DNA from: Triticum aestivum
Taxonomy: Eukaryota; Streptophyta; Magnoliopsida; Poales; Poaceae
Assembly (NCBI RefSeq): GCF_018294505.1
Contig: NC_057803.1
Location: 683,367,521 to 683,431,520, forward strand
Direction: 5' to 3'
Length of the DNA stretch: 64,000 nt
A program made the translations under genes and the position numbers. Of this stretch, positions 46,351 to 59,700 are shown piece by piece (position 1 is the stretch's first letter; each line of letters starts with the position of its first letter). The notes under the pieces are model-generated. The model searched no databases and had not been told where the DNA came from. It was given only the letters and a program-made list of their open reading frames with translations.

Positions 46351-46355
46351 AAAAA

Positions 46356-46815
46356 TGTTGGGGAACGCGGTAATTTCAAAAAAATTCCTACGCACACGCA
46401 AGATCATGGTGATGCATAGCAACGAGAGGGGAGAGTGTTGTCTACGTATCCACGCAGACCGACTGCGGAAGCGTTGACGCAACGTAGAGGAAGTAGTCGT
46501 ACGTCTTCCCGATCGGACCGATCCAAGTACCGTTACTCCGGCACCTCCGAGTTCTTAGCACACGTACAGCTCGATGACGATCCCCGGGCTCCGATCCAGC
46601 AAAGCATCGGGGAGGAGTTCCGTCAGCACGACGGCGTGGTGACGATCTTGATGTTCTACTGACGCAGGGCTTTGCCTAAGCACCGCTACAATATGATCGA
46701 GGTGGAATATGGTGGCAGGGGGCACCGCACACGGCTAAGGAACGATCTCAAGGATCAACTTGTGTGTCTAGAGGTTCCCCCTGCCTCCGTATATAAAGGA
46801 GCCAAGGGGGAGGGG
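46356..46815 (-). repeat. 3' LTR of element D, outer part
   Basis: Matches 61951-62408. It ends in AGGGG (46811-46815), which is one copy of the TSD made by element C. Confidence 0.92.
46811..46815. repeat. Target site duplication of element C (AGGGG)
   Basis: AGGGG at 46811-46815 is repeated exactly at 55433-55437 on the other side of element C. Joining the flanks at this site restores the D LTR order seen at 62395-62420. Confidence 0.88.
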
Positions 46816-48565
46816 TGTTGGGGAACGTAGCAGAAATTCAAAAAAATTTCCTACGCAACACCAAGATCTATCTATGGAGAGACCAGCAACGAGTAGAAGG
46901 AGAGTGCATCTACATACCCTTGTAGATCGCTAAGCGGAAGCGTTCAAATGAACGGGGTTGATGGAGTCGTACTCGTCGTGATTCAGATCACCGATGATCA
47001 AGTGCCGAACGGACGGCACCTCCGCGTTCAACACACGTACAGCCCGGTGACGTCTCCCACGCCTTGATCCAGCAAGGAGAGAGGGAGAGGTTGAGGAAGA
47101 CTCCATCCAGCAGCAGCACAACAGCGTGGTGTTGGTGGAGGAGCGTGGCAATCCTGCAGGGCTTCGCCGAGCACCTACGGGAGAGGAGATGTGTCACGGG
47201 AGGGAGAGGGAGGCAACCAAAGGCCTTAGGTATGATTGCTCCTCCTTTTCCCCACTATATATAGGGCCAAGGGAGAGGGGAAGGGCGCAGCCTTGCCCCC
47301 TCCTCCAAGGAAGGGGTGCGGCTAAGGATGGGGAGGAGTCCATCCTCCCCAAGGCACCTCGGAGGTGCCTTCCCCCTTTAGGACTCTTCCCTCTCCAAGT
47401 TTCCTTGCGCATGGGCCTCTTGGGGCTGGTGCCCTTGGCCCATGAAGGCCAAGGCGCACCCCCTACAGCCCATGTGCCCCCCCGGGGCAGGTGGCCCCAC
47501 CCGGTGGGCCCCCGGGACCCTTCCGGTGGTCCCGGTACAATACCGATGACCCCGAAACTTGTCCCGATGGCCGAAACAGGACTTCCTATATATAAATATT
47601 TACCTCCAGGCCATTCCGGAACTCCTCGTGACGTCCGGGATCTCATCCGGGACTCCGAACAACATTCGGTAACCACATACAAGCTTCCTTTATAACCCTA
47701 GCGTCATCGAACCTTAAGTGTGTAGACCCTACGGGTTCGGGAGACATGCAGACATGACCGAGACGTTCTCCGGTCAATAACCAACAGCGGGATCTGGATA
47801 CCCATGATGGCTCCCACATGTTCCACGATGATCTCATCGAATGAACCACGATGTCAAGGACTCAATCGATCCCGTATTCAATTCCCTTTGTCTATCGGTA
47901 TGTTACTTGCCCGAGATTCGATCGTCGGTATACCGATACCTTGTTCAATCTCGTTACCGGCAAGTCACTTTACTCGTTCCGTAACACATCATCCCGTGAT
48001 CAACTCCTTGGTCACATTGCGCATATGATGATGTCCTACCGAGTGGGCCCAGAGATACCTCTCCGTTTACACGGAGTGACAAATCCCAGTCTCGATTCGT
48101 GCCAACCCAACAGACACTTTCGGAGATACCTGTAATGCACCTTTATAGCCACCCAGTTACGTTGTGACGTTTGGTACACCCAAAGCATTCCTACGGTATC
48201 CGGGAGTTGCACAATCTCATGGTCTAAGGAAAAGATACTTGACATTGGCAAAGCTCTAGCAAACGAACTACACGATCTTTGAGCTAGTCTTAGGATTGGG
48301 TCTTGTCCATCACATCATTCTCCTAATGATGTGATCCCGTTATCAACGACATCCAATGTCCATAGCCAGGAAACCATGACTATCTGTTGATCACAACGAG
48401 CTAGTCAACTAGAGGCTCACTAGGGACATATTGTGGTCTATGTATTCACACGTGTATTACGATTTCCGGATAATACAGTTATAGCATGAATAAAAGACAA
48501 TTATCATGAACAAGGAAATATAATAATAACACTTTTATTATTGCCTCTAGGGCATATTTCCAACA
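46816..48565 (-). repeat. 3' LTR of element C
   Basis: 1750 bp, TGTTGGGGAACG to TTTCCAACA on the plus strand, nearly identical to 53684-55432. Confidence 0.94.
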
Positions 48566-48576
48566 GTCTCCCACTT
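48566..48576 (-). other. Polypurine tract of element C
   Basis: Minus-strand AAGTGGGAGAC directly beside the 3' LTR, unchanged from the other copies although the adjacent coding region is ruined. Confidence 0.78.
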
Positions 48577-48739
48577 GCACTAGAGTCAATAATCTAGTTC
48601 ACATTGTCATGTGATTAACACTCACAGGTCACATCGCCATGTGACTAATACCCAAGAGTTTACTAGAGTCAGTAGTCTAGTTCACATCACTATGTGATTA
48701 ACACTCAATGAGTTTTATGTTTGATCATGTTGCTTGTGA

Positions 48740-51700
48740 GAGAGGTTTTAGTCAACGGGTCTGAACCTTTCAGATCCATGTGTGCTTTACAAATCTCCAT
48801 GTCATCTCCTAGATGCAGCTACCACGCTCTATTTGGAGCTATTCCAAACAACTGTTCTACTTGGAGCTATTCTAAATTATTGCTCCATTATATGTATCCG
48901 GTCTCTCTACTCAGAGCTATCCGGATAGGTGTCAAGCTTGCATCGTCGTAACCTTTACGACGAACTCTTTTACCACCTCCATAATCGAGAAAATTCCTTA
49001 GTCCACTAGTTACTAAGGATAACTTTGACCGCTGTTCTGTGAGCCATTCTTGGATCACTCTTGTACCCCTTGACTGACTCATGGCAAGGCACACTTCAGG
49101 TGCGGTACACAGCATAGCATACTGAAGAGCCTACGTCTTAAGCATAGGGGACGACCTTCGTCCTTTCTCTCTTTTCTGCCGTGGTCGAGCTTTAAGTCTT
49201 AACTTCATACCTTACAACTCAGGCAAGAACTCCTTCTTTGACTGGTCCATCTTGAACACCTTCAAGATCATGTCAAGGTATGTGCTCATTTGAAAGTATT
49301 ATTAAGCATTTTGATCTATCCTTATAGATCTTGATGCTCAATGTTCAAGTAGCTTAATCTAGGCTTTCCAATGAAAAACACTTTCAAATAACCCTATATG
49401 CTTTCTAGAAATTCTACATTATTTCTGATCAACATATACTCATCAGAAATTCTATAGTGCTCCCACTCACTTCTTTGGAAATACAAGTTTCTCATAAACT
49501 TTGTACAAACCCAAAATCTTTGATCATCATCAAAGCATTCATTCCAACTCCGAGATGCTCACTCCAGTCCTTGAAAGGATCGCTGGAGCTAGCATACCTT
49601 TTAGCATCCTTAGGATCGACAAAACTTTTCTGATTGTATTGCATACAACCTTTCCTTACGAAAACTAGTAAGGAAACTTGTCTTGACATCCATCTGCCAG
49701 ATTTCATAAATGCAGCTAATGCTAACATGATTCCGACGGACTTTAAGCATCGCTACGAGTGAGAAAATCTCATCGTAGTCAACTCCTTGAACTTGTCGGA
49801 AAATACTTCGCCACAAGTCGAGCTTCATAGATGGTGACATTACCATCCATGTCCGTCTTCTTCTTAAAAGATCCATTTATCTCAATGGATTGCCGATCAT
49901 CGGGCAAGTCCATCAAAGTCCATGCTTTGTTCTGATATATGGATACTATCTCGGATTTCATGGCTTCTAACCATTTGTCGGAATTCGGGCCCACCATCGC
50001 TTCTCCATAGCTCGTAGGTTCATTGTTGTCTAGCAACATGACCTTCAAGACAGGATCACCTTACCACTCCGAAGTAGTACGTGTCCTTGTCGTCCTACGA
50101 GGTTTGGTAGTGACTTGATCCGAAGTTTCATGATCACTATCATAAGCTTCCACTTCAATTGGTGTAGGTGCCACAGGAACAACTTCCTGTGCCCTGCCAC
50201 ACACTAGTTGAAGAGACGGTTCAATAACCTCATCAAGTTTCCACCATCCTCCCACTCAATTCTTTCGAGAGAAACTTTTCCTCGAGAAAGGACCCGATTC
50301 TAGAAACAATCCATATTGCTTTCGGATCTGAATTAGGAGGTATACCCAACTGTTTTGGTTTTCCTATGAAGATGCATTTTATCCGCTTTGGGTTCGAGCT
50401 TAATCCTGAAACCTTTTCACATAAGCGTCGCAGCCCCAAACCTTTAAGAAACGACAACTTAGGTTTCTCTAAACCATAATTCATATGGTGTCATCTCATC
50501 GGAATTACGTGGTGCCCTATTTAAAGTGAATGTGGTTGTCTCTAATGCCTAACCCATGAACAATAGTGGTAATTCGATAAGAGAAATCATGGTACGCATC
50601 ATATCCAATAGGGTGCAACTATGATGTTCGGACACACCATCACACTATGGTGTTCCAGGCGGTATTAATTGCGAAACAATTTCCACAATGTCTTAATTGT
50701 GTGCCAAAACTCGTAACTTAGATATTCATCTCTATGATCATATCATAGACATTTTATCCTCTTGTCACAATGATCTTCTACTTCACTCTGAAATTACTTG
50801 AACCATTCAATAATTCAGACTTGTGTTTCATCAAGTAAATATTCTCAACATCTACTTCAATCATCTGTGAAGTAAGAACATAACGATATTCACTGCATGC
50901 CTCAGCACTCATTGGACTGCACACATCAAAATGTGTTACTTCCTACAAGTTGCTATCTTGTTCCATCTTACTGAAAACGAGGCTTTTCAGTCATCTTGCC
51001 CATGTGGTATGATTTGCATATCTCAAGTGATTCAAAATCAAGTGAGTCCAAACGATCCATTTGCATGGAGTTTCTTCATGCATATACACCAATTAGACAT
51101 GGTTCGCATGTCTCAAACTTTTCAAAACGAGTGAGTCCAAAGATCCATCAACATGGAGCTTCTTCATGCGTTTTATACCATTATGACTTACATGGCAGTG
51201 CCACAAGTAAGTGGTACTATCATTACTATCTTATATCTTTTGGCATGAAAATGTGTATCACTACGACCGAGATTCAATAAACCATTCCTTTAGGTGCAAG
51301 ACCATTGAAGGTATTATTCAAATAAATAGAGTAACCATTATTCTCTTTAAATGAATAACCGTATTGCGATAGACATAATCCAATCATGTCTATGCTCAAC
51401 GCAAACACCAATCTCGGTGGTAGAGGGAGCGTGCGATGCTTGATCATATCAACCTTGGAAACACTTCCAACAAATATCGTCAGCTCACCTTTAGCTAGTC
51501 TCCGCTTATCCCGTAGCTTTTATTTCGAGTTGCTAACACTTAGCAACCGAACCGGTATCTAATACCCTGGTGCTACTAGGAGTACTAGTAAAGTACACAT
51601 TAACACAATGTATATCCAATATACTTCTATCGACCTTGCCAGCCTTCTCATCTACCAAGTATCTAGGGTAATCCTGCTCCAGTGGTTGTTCCCCTTATTA

Positions 51701-52395
51701 CAGAAGCACTTAGTCTCGGGTTTGGGTTCAACCTTGGGTTTCTTCACTAGAGCAGCAGCTGAATTGCCGTTTCATGAAGTATCCCTTTGTTCCCTTGCCC
51801 TTCTTGAAACTAGTGGTTTCACCAACCATCAACAATTGATGCTCCTTCTTGATTTCTACTTCCGCGATGTCAAACAACGCGAATACCTCAAGGATCATCA
51901 TCTCTATCCTTGATATGTTATAGTTCATCACGAAGCTCTAGCAGCTTGGTGGTAATGACTTCGGAGAAACTATCACTATTTCATCTGGAAGATCAACTCC
52001 CACTTGATTCAAGTGATTGTTGTACTCAGACAATCTGAGCACAAGCTCAACGATTGAGCTTTTCTCCCTTAGTTTGTAGGCTAAGAAAATTGTCGGAGGT
52101 CTCATACCTCTTGACGTGGGCACGAGCTTGAAATCCCAATTTCAGCCCTCGAAACATCTCATATGTTCCGCGACGTTTCGAAAACGTCTTTGGTGCCTCT
52201 ACTTAAACCATTTAATTGAACTATCACGTAGTTATCAAAACGTGTATGTCCGATGTTCACAACATCGACAAATGACGTTGGGGTTCAGCACACTGAGCGG
52301 TGCATTAAGGACATAAGCTTTCTACTGATCGCATAATCGCTACTATCAATTTTCAACTATATTTTCTCTAGGAACATATCTAAAGAGTAGAACTA
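48740..52395 (-). pseudogene. Element C polyprotein relic
   Basis: Order is preserved: gag pieces at about 51700-52395 (EIKKEHQLLM, TSFKKGKG), integrase region near 50560-51100, RT near 49480-50060 (YEIWQMDVKTSFL at about 49690-49730) and a shortened RNase H region near 48740-49000. No frame longer than about 90 codons survives. Indels occur every few tens of bases relative to A and D, and the RNase H core is deleted as in element G. No product can be made. Confidence 0.85.
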
Positions 52396-53669
52396 TAGCG
52401 CGAGCTACGACATAATTTGCAAAAGGTCTTTTGACTATGTTCAGGATAATTAAGTTCATCTTATGAACTCCCACTCAGATAGACATCCCTCTAGTCATCT
52501 AAGTGATTACATGATCCGAGTCAAACTAGGCCGTGTCCGATCATCACGTGAGACGGACTAGTCATCATCGGTGAACATCTTCATGTTGATCGTATCTTCT
52601 ATACGACTCATGCTCGACCTTTCGATCTCCGTGTTCCGAGGCCATGTCTGTACATGCTAGGCTCGTCAAGTTAACCCTAAGTGTTTTCGCTGTGTAAAAC
52701 TGTCTTACACCCGTTGTATGTGAACGTAAGAATCTATCACACCCGATCATCACGTGGTGCTTCGAAACGACGAACTGTAGCAACGGTGCACAGTTAGGGG
52801 AGAACACTTCTTGAAATTTTGTAAGGGATCATCTTATTTACTACCGTCGTCCTAAGTAAACAAGATGCATAAACATGATAAACATCACATGCAATCAAAT
52901 AGAGTAGTGACATGATATGGCCAATATCATATAGCTCCTTTGATCTTCATCTTCGGGGCTCCATGATCATCTTGTCACCGGCTTGACACCATGATCTCCA
53001 TCATCATGATCTCCATCATCGTGTCTTCATGAAGTTGTCACGCCAACGACTACTTCTACTTCTATGACTAACGCGTTTAGCAATAAAGTAAAGTAGTTTA
53101 CATGGCGTTCTTCAATGACACGCAGGTCATACAAAAAATAAAGACAACTCCTATGGCTCCTGCCGGTTGTCATACTCATCGACATGCAAGTCGTGAATCC
53201 TATTACAAGAACATGATCAATCTCATACATCACATATATCATTCATCACATCCTTTTGGCCATATCACATCACATAGCATACCCTGCAAAAACAAGTTAG
53301 ACGTCCTCTAATTGTTGTTGCATGTTTTACGTGGCTGCTATGGGTTTCTAGCAAGAACGTTTCTTACCTACGCAAGACCACAACGTGATATGCCAATTGC
53401 TATTTACCCTTCATAAGGACCCTTTTCATCGAATCCATTCCGACTAAAGTGGGAGAGACTGGCACCCGCTAGCCACCTTATGCACCAAGTGCATGTCAAT
53501 CGGTGGAACCTGTCTCACGTAAGAGTACGTGTAAGGTCGGTCCGGGCCGCTTCATCCCACAATACCGTCGAAACAAGATTGGACTAGTAACGGTAAGCAT
53601 ATTGAACAACATCAACGCCCACAACTACTTTGTGTTCTACTCGTGCAAAGAATCTACGCAATAGACCTA
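52396..53669 (-). other. 5' leader of element C
   Basis: Non-coding, and better preserved than the coding relic when compared with the leader of A (for example the blocks near 52560-52640 and 53290-53680). Better leader than coding conservation would fit a parasite that keeps cis signals. Confidence 0.55.
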
Positions 53670-53682
53670 GCTCATGATGCCA
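53670..53682 (-). other. Primer-binding site of element C (variant)
   Basis: TGGCATCATGAGC on the minus strand, one base from the LTR, identical to element A and differing from the TGGTATCAGAGCC of B and D. Confidence 0.7.
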
Positions 53683-53683
53683 C

Positions 53684-55432
53684 TGTTGGGGAACGTAGCA
53701 GAAATTCAAAAAAAATTCCTACGCAACACCAAGATCTATCTATGGAGAGACCAGCAACGAGTAGAAGGAGAGTGCATCTACATACCCTTGTAGATCGCTA
53801 AGCGGAAGCGTTCAAATGAACGGGGTTGATGGAGTCGTACTCGTCGTGATTCAGATCACCGATGATCAAGTGCCGAACGGACGGCACCTCCGCGTTCAAC
53901 ACACGTACAGCCCGGTGACGTCTCCCACGCCTTGATCCAGCAAGGAGAGAGGGAGAGGTTGAGGAAGACTCCATCCAGCAGCAGCACAACAGCGTGGTGG
54001 TGGTGGAGGAGCGTGGCAATCCTGCAGGGCTTCGCCGAGCACCTACGGGAGAGGAGATGTGTCACGGGAGGGAGAGGGAGGCAACCAAAGGCCTTAGGTA
54101 TGATTGCTCCTCCTTTTCCCCACTATATATAGGGCCAAGGGAGAGGGGAAGGGCGCAGCCTTGCCCCCTCCTCCAAGGAAGGGGTGCGGCTAAGGATGGG
54201 GAGGAGTCCATCCTCCCCAAGGCACCTCGGAGGTGCCTTCCCCCTTTAGGACTCTACCCTCTCCAAGTTTCCTTGCGCATGGGCCTCTTGGGGCTGGTGC
54301 CCTTGGCCCATGAAGGCCAAGGCGCACCCCCTACAGCCCATGTGCCCCCCGGGGCAGGTGGCCCCACCCGGTGGGCCCCCGGGACCCTTCCGGTGGTCCC
54401 GGTACAATACCGATGACCCCGAAACTTGTCCCGATGGCCGAAACAGGACTTCCTATATATAAATCTTTACCTCCAGGCCATTCCGGAACTCCTCGTGACG
54501 TCTGGGATCTCATCCGGGACTCCGAACAACATTCGGTAACCACATACAAGCTTCCTTTATAACCCTAGCGTCATCGAACCTTAAGTGTGTAGACCCTACG
54601 GGTTCGGGAGACATGCAGACATGACCGAGACGTTCTCCGGTCAATAACCAACAGCGGGATCTGGATACCCATGATGGCTCCCACATGTTCCACGATGATC
54701 TCATCGGATGAACCACGATGTCAAGGACTCAATCGATCCCGTATTCAATTCCCTTTGTCTATCGGTATGTTACTTGCCCGAGATTCGATCGTCGGTATAC
54801 CGATACCTTGTTCAATCTCGTTACCGGCAAGTCACTTTACTCGTTCCGTAACACATCATCCCGTGATCAACTCCTTGGTCACATTGCGCATATGATGATG
54901 TCCTACCGAGTGGGCCCAGAGATACCTCTCCGTTTACACGGAGTGACAAATCCTAGTCTCGATTCGTGCCAACCCAACAGACACTTTCGGAGATACCTGT
55001 AATGCACCTTTATAGCCACCCAGTTACGTTGTGACGTTTGGTACACCCAAAGCATTCCTACGGTATCCGGGAGTTGCACAATCTCATGGTCTAAGGAAAA
55101 GATACTTGACATTGGCAAAGCTCTAGCAAACGAACTACACGATCTTTGAGCTAGTCTTAGGATTGGGTCTTGTCCATCACATCATTCTCCTAATGATGTG
55201 ATCCCGTTATCAACGACATCCAATGTCCATAGCCAGGAAACCATGACTATCTGTTGATCACAACGAGCTAGTCAACTAGAGGCTCACTAGGGACATATTG
55301 TGGTCTATGTATTCACACGTGTATTACGATTTCCGGATAATACAGTTATAGCATGAATAAAAGACAATTATCATGAACAAGGAAATATAATAATAACACT
55401 TTTATTATTGCCTCTAGGGCATATTTCCAACA
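53684..55432 (-). repeat. 5' LTR of element C
   Basis: 1749 bp and nearly identical to 46816-48565. The minus-strand TATA candidate CTATATATAG is present near 54121-54130. Confidence 0.94.
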
Positions 55433-56700
55433 AGGGGGCCGCCGGCCAGGAGGAGGGCGCAGGAGGTGTCCTACTCCTTCCGGGAGTAGGACTCCCCCCC
55501 CCCCAATCCTAGTTGGACTAGGATTCCCCGAGGGGGAAAGAGAGAGAGGGGGCCGGCCACCTCTCCTAGTCCTAATAGGACTAGGGGAGGGGGGGAGGCG
55601 CGCGCCACCTTGGGCTGCCCCTTTCTCCTTTCCACTAAAGCCCATAAAGGCCCATATGGCTCCCGGGGGGTTCCGGTAACCTCCCGGTACTCCGGTAAAA
55701 TCCCGATTTCACCCGGAACACTTCCGATGTCCAAATATAGGCTTCCAATATATCAATATTTATATCTCGACCATTTCGAGACTCCTCGTCATGTCCGTGA
55801 TCACATCCGGGACTCCGCACTAACTTCGGTACATCAAAATGCATAAACTCATAATAACTGTCATCGTAACATTAAGCGTGCGGACCCTACGGTTCGAGAA
55901 CAATGTAGACATGACCGAGACACGTCTCCGATCAATAACCAATAGCGGGACCTGGATGCCCATATTGGCTCCTACATATTCTACGAAGATCTTTATCGGT
56001 CAGACCGCATAACAACATACGTTGTTCCCTTTGTCATCGGTATGTTACTTGCCCGAGATTCGATCGTCGGTATCCAATACCTAGTTCAATCTCGTTATCG
56101 GCAAGTCTCTTTACTCGTTCCGTAATACATCATCTCGCAACTAACTCATTAGTTGCAAGGCTTATGTGATGTGCATTACCGAGAGGGCCCAGAGATACCT
56201 CTCCGACAATCGGAGTGACAAATCCTAATCTCGAAATACGACAACCCAACATCTACCTTTGGAGACACCTGTAGAGCTCCTTTATAATCACCCAGTTACG
56301 TTGTGACGTTTTGTAGCACACAAAGTGTTCCTCCGGTAAACGGGAGTTGCATAATCTCATAGTCATAGGAACATGTATAAGTCATGAAGAAAGCAATAGC
56401 AACATACTAAACGATCGGGTGCTAAGCTAATGAAATGGGTCATGTCAATCAGATCATTCAACTAATGATGTGACCTCGTTAATCAAATAACAACACCTTG
56501 TTCATGGTTAGGAAACATAACCATCTTTGATTAACGAGCTAGTAAAGTAGAGGCATACTAATGACACTAAGTTTGTCTATGTATTCACACATGTATTATG
56601 TTTCCGGTTAATACAATTCTAGCATGAATAATAAACATTTATCATGATATAAGGAAATAAATAATAACTTTATTATTGCCTCTAGGGCATATTTCCTTCA
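55433..56700 (-). repeat. 3' LTR of element D, inner part
   Basis: The first five bases are the second AGGGG copy; the rest matches 62409-63684. It ends GGCATATTTCCTTCA and is followed directly by the PPT. Confidence 0.92.
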
Positions 56701-56711
56701 GTCTCCCACTT
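56701..56711 (-). other. Polypurine tract of element D
   Basis: Minus-strand AAGTGGGAGAC between the polyprotein stop and the 3' LTR. Confidence 0.8.
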
Positions 56712-56733
56712 GCACTAGAGTCAATAATCTAGA

Positions 56734-59700
56734 TTACACAGTAATGATTCTAACACCCATGGAGCCTTTGTGCTGATCATGTTTTGCTCGTGGAAGAGGC
56801 TTAGTCAACGGGTCTGCAACATTCAGATCCGTATGTATCTTGCAAATCTCAATGTCTCCCACCTGGACTAGATCCCGGATGGAATTGAAGCGTCTCTTGA
56901 TGTGCTTGGTCCTCTTGTGAAATCTGGATTCCTTTGCCAAGGCAATTGCACTAGTATTGTCACAAAAGATTTTCATTGGACCCGATGCACTAGGTATGAC
57001 ACCTAGATCGGATATGAACTCCTTCATCCAGACTCCTTCATTCGCTGCTTCTGAAGCAGCTATGTATTCCGCTTCACATGTAGATCCCGCTACGACGCTT
57101 TGTTTAGAACTGCACCAACTGGCAGCTCCACCGTTTAATGTAAACACATATCCGGTTTGCGATTTAGAATCGTCCAGATCAGTGTCAAAGCTTGCGTCAA
57201 CGTAACCTTTTACGGTGAGCTCTTTGTCACCTCCATATACGAGAAACATATCCTTAGTCCTTTTCAGGTATTTCAGAATGTTCTTGACCGCTGTCCAGTG
57301 ATCCACTCCTGGATTACTTTGGTACCTCCCTGCTAAACTTATAGCAAGGCACACATCAGGTCTGGTACACAGCATTGCATACATGATAGAGCCTATGGCT
57401 GAAGCATAGGGAACATCTTTCATTTTCTCTCTATCTTCTGCAGTTGTCGGGCATTGAGTCTGACTCAACTTCACACCTTGTAACACAGGCAAGAACCCTT
57501 TCTTTGCTTGATCCATTTTGAACTTCTTCAAAATCTTGTCAAGGTATGTGCTTTGTGAAAGTCCAATTAAGCGTCTTGATCTATCTCTATAGATCTTTAT
57601 TCCTAATATGTAAGCAGCTTCACCGAGGTCTTTCATTGAAAAACTCTTATTCAAGTATCCCTTTATGCTATCCAGAAATTCTATATCATTTCCAATCAGC
57701 AATATGTCATCCACATATAATATTAGAAATGCTACAGAGCTCCCACTCATTTTCTTGTAAATACAGGCTTCACCGAAAGTCTGTATAAAACCAAATGCTT
57801 TGGTCACACTATCAAAGCGTTTATTCCAACTCCGAGAGGCTTGCACCAGTCCATAAATGGATCGCTGGAGCTTGCACACTTTGTTAGCTCCCTTTGGATC
57901 GACAAAACCTTCCGTTTGCATCATATACAACTCTTCTTCTAGAAATCCATTCAGGAATGCAGTTTTGACATCCATCTGCCAAATTTCATAATCATAAAAT
58001 GCGGCAATTGCTAACATGATTCGGACAGACTTAAGCATCGCTACGGGTGAGAAGGTCTCATCGTAGTCAACCCCTTGAACTTGTCGAAAACCTTTTGCGA
58101 CAAGTCGAGCTTTGTAGACAGTAACATTACCATCAGCGTCAGTCTTCTTCTTGAAGATCCATTTATTCTCAATTGCTTGCCGATCATCGGGCAAGTCAAC
58201 CAAAGTCCATACTTTGCTCTCATACATGGATCCCATCTCAGATTTCATGGCTTGAAGCCACTTTCCGGAATCTGGGTTCACCATCGCTTCTTCATAGTTC
58301 GTAGGTTCATCATGATCTAGCAGCATGATTTCCAGAACAGGATTACCGTACCACTCTGGTGCGGATCTCGCTCTGGTTGATCTACGAGGTTCAGTAGTAT
58401 CTTGTCTCGAAGTTTCATGATCATCATCATTAGCTTCCTCACTAATTGGTATAGGTGTCGCAGAAAAAGTTTTCTGTGATGTACTATTTTCCAATAAGGG
58501 AGTAGGTACAGTTACCTCGTCAAGTTCTACTTTCCTCCCACTCACTTCTTTCGAGAGAAACTCCTTCTCTAGAAAGTTTCCGAATTTAGCAACAAAAGTC
58601 CTGCCTTCGGATCTGTGATAGAAGGTGTATCCAATAGTTTCCTTTGGATATCCTATGAAGACATACTTCTCCGATTTGGGTTCGAGCTTATCGGGTTGAA
58701 GCTTTTTCACATAAGCATCGCAGCCCCAAACTTTCAGAAACGACAACTTTGGTTTCTTGCCAAACCACAGTTCATAAGGCGTCGTCTCAACGGATTTTGA
58801 TGGTGCCCTATTTAACGTGAATGCGGCCGTCTCTAGAGCGTATCCCCAAAACGATAGCGGTAAATCAGTAAGAGACATCATAGATCGCACCATATCTAGC
58901 AAAGTATGATTACGACGTTCGGACAGACCATTACGCTGTGGTGTTCCGGGTGGCGTGAGCTGCGAAACTATTCCGCATTGTTTCAAATGTACACCAAACT
59001 CGTAACTCAAATATTCTCCTCCACGATCAGATTGTAGAAACTTTATTTTCTTGTTACGATGATTTTCCACTTCACTCTGAAATTCTTTGAACTTTTCAAA
59101 TGTTTCAGACCTATGTTTCATTAAGTAGATATACCCGTATCTGCTTAAATCATCTGTGAAGGTGAGAAAATAACGATATCCGCCACGAGCTTCAATATTC
59201 ATCGGACCACATACATCTGTATGTATGATTTCCAACAAATCTGTTGCTCTCTCCATAGTACCAGAGAACGGTGTTTTAGTCATCTTGCCCATGAGGCATG
59301 GTTCGCAAGTACCACGCGATTCATAATCAAGTGGTTCCAAAAGCCCATCAGTATGGAGTTTCTTCATGCGCTTTACACCGATATGACCTAAATGGCAGTG
59401 CCACAAATAAGTTGCACTATCATTATCAACTCTGCATCTTTTGGCTTCAACATTATGAATATGTGTATCACTACTCTCGAGATTCAATAAGAATAGACCA
59501 CTCTTCAAGGGTGCATGACCATAAAAGATATTACTCATATAAATAGAACAACCATTATTCTCTAATTTAAATGAATAACCGTCTCGCATTAAACAAGATC
59601 CAGATATAATGTTCATGCTCAATGCTGGCACCAAATAACAATTATTTAGGTCTAATACTAATCCCGAAGGTAGATGTAGAGGTAGCGTGCCGACCGCGAT

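Larger units (their letters stand above)
44468..46355 (+). mobile_element. CACTA transposon I, left part (deletion derivative)
   Basis: The left terminus CACTAGTAGAAAACAGG is at 44468. Subterminal GGTCCCGG / ACCGGGAC repeats run to about 44760. A leader segment is duplicated (44785-44838 and 44859-44911, period 74). It then joins the last part of a transposase ORF directly, and an A-rich tandem array follows. The element resumes at 63685 after Copia D. Most of the transposase gene has been deleted, so it cannot move by itself. Confidence 0.82.
46816..55432 (-). mobile_element. Copia LTR retrotransposon C, Angela-like, young but coding-dead
   Basis: LTRs at 46816-48565 and 53684-55432 differ at only about eight positions by hand comparison over 1750 bp. 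The element has a perfect TSD, a PPT, and a variant PBS identical to that of A. The interior between them (48566-53683) matches A and D in order but with many indels and substitutions and no long frame. It is the innermost and youngest-looking insertion of the right stack. Confidence 0.93.

Noticed and set aside
45671..46482. Phe/Leu/Ile-rich minus-strand open frames resembling membrane proteins
   Set aside because: They are the antisense of an A-rich tandem array; the hydrophobic appearance is a composition effect.
49492..52316. Several 60-100 codon frames that might be independent small genes
   Set aside because: On the minus strand they are fragments of the decayed polyprotein of Copia C in correct order; the plus-strand ones are antisense shadows.
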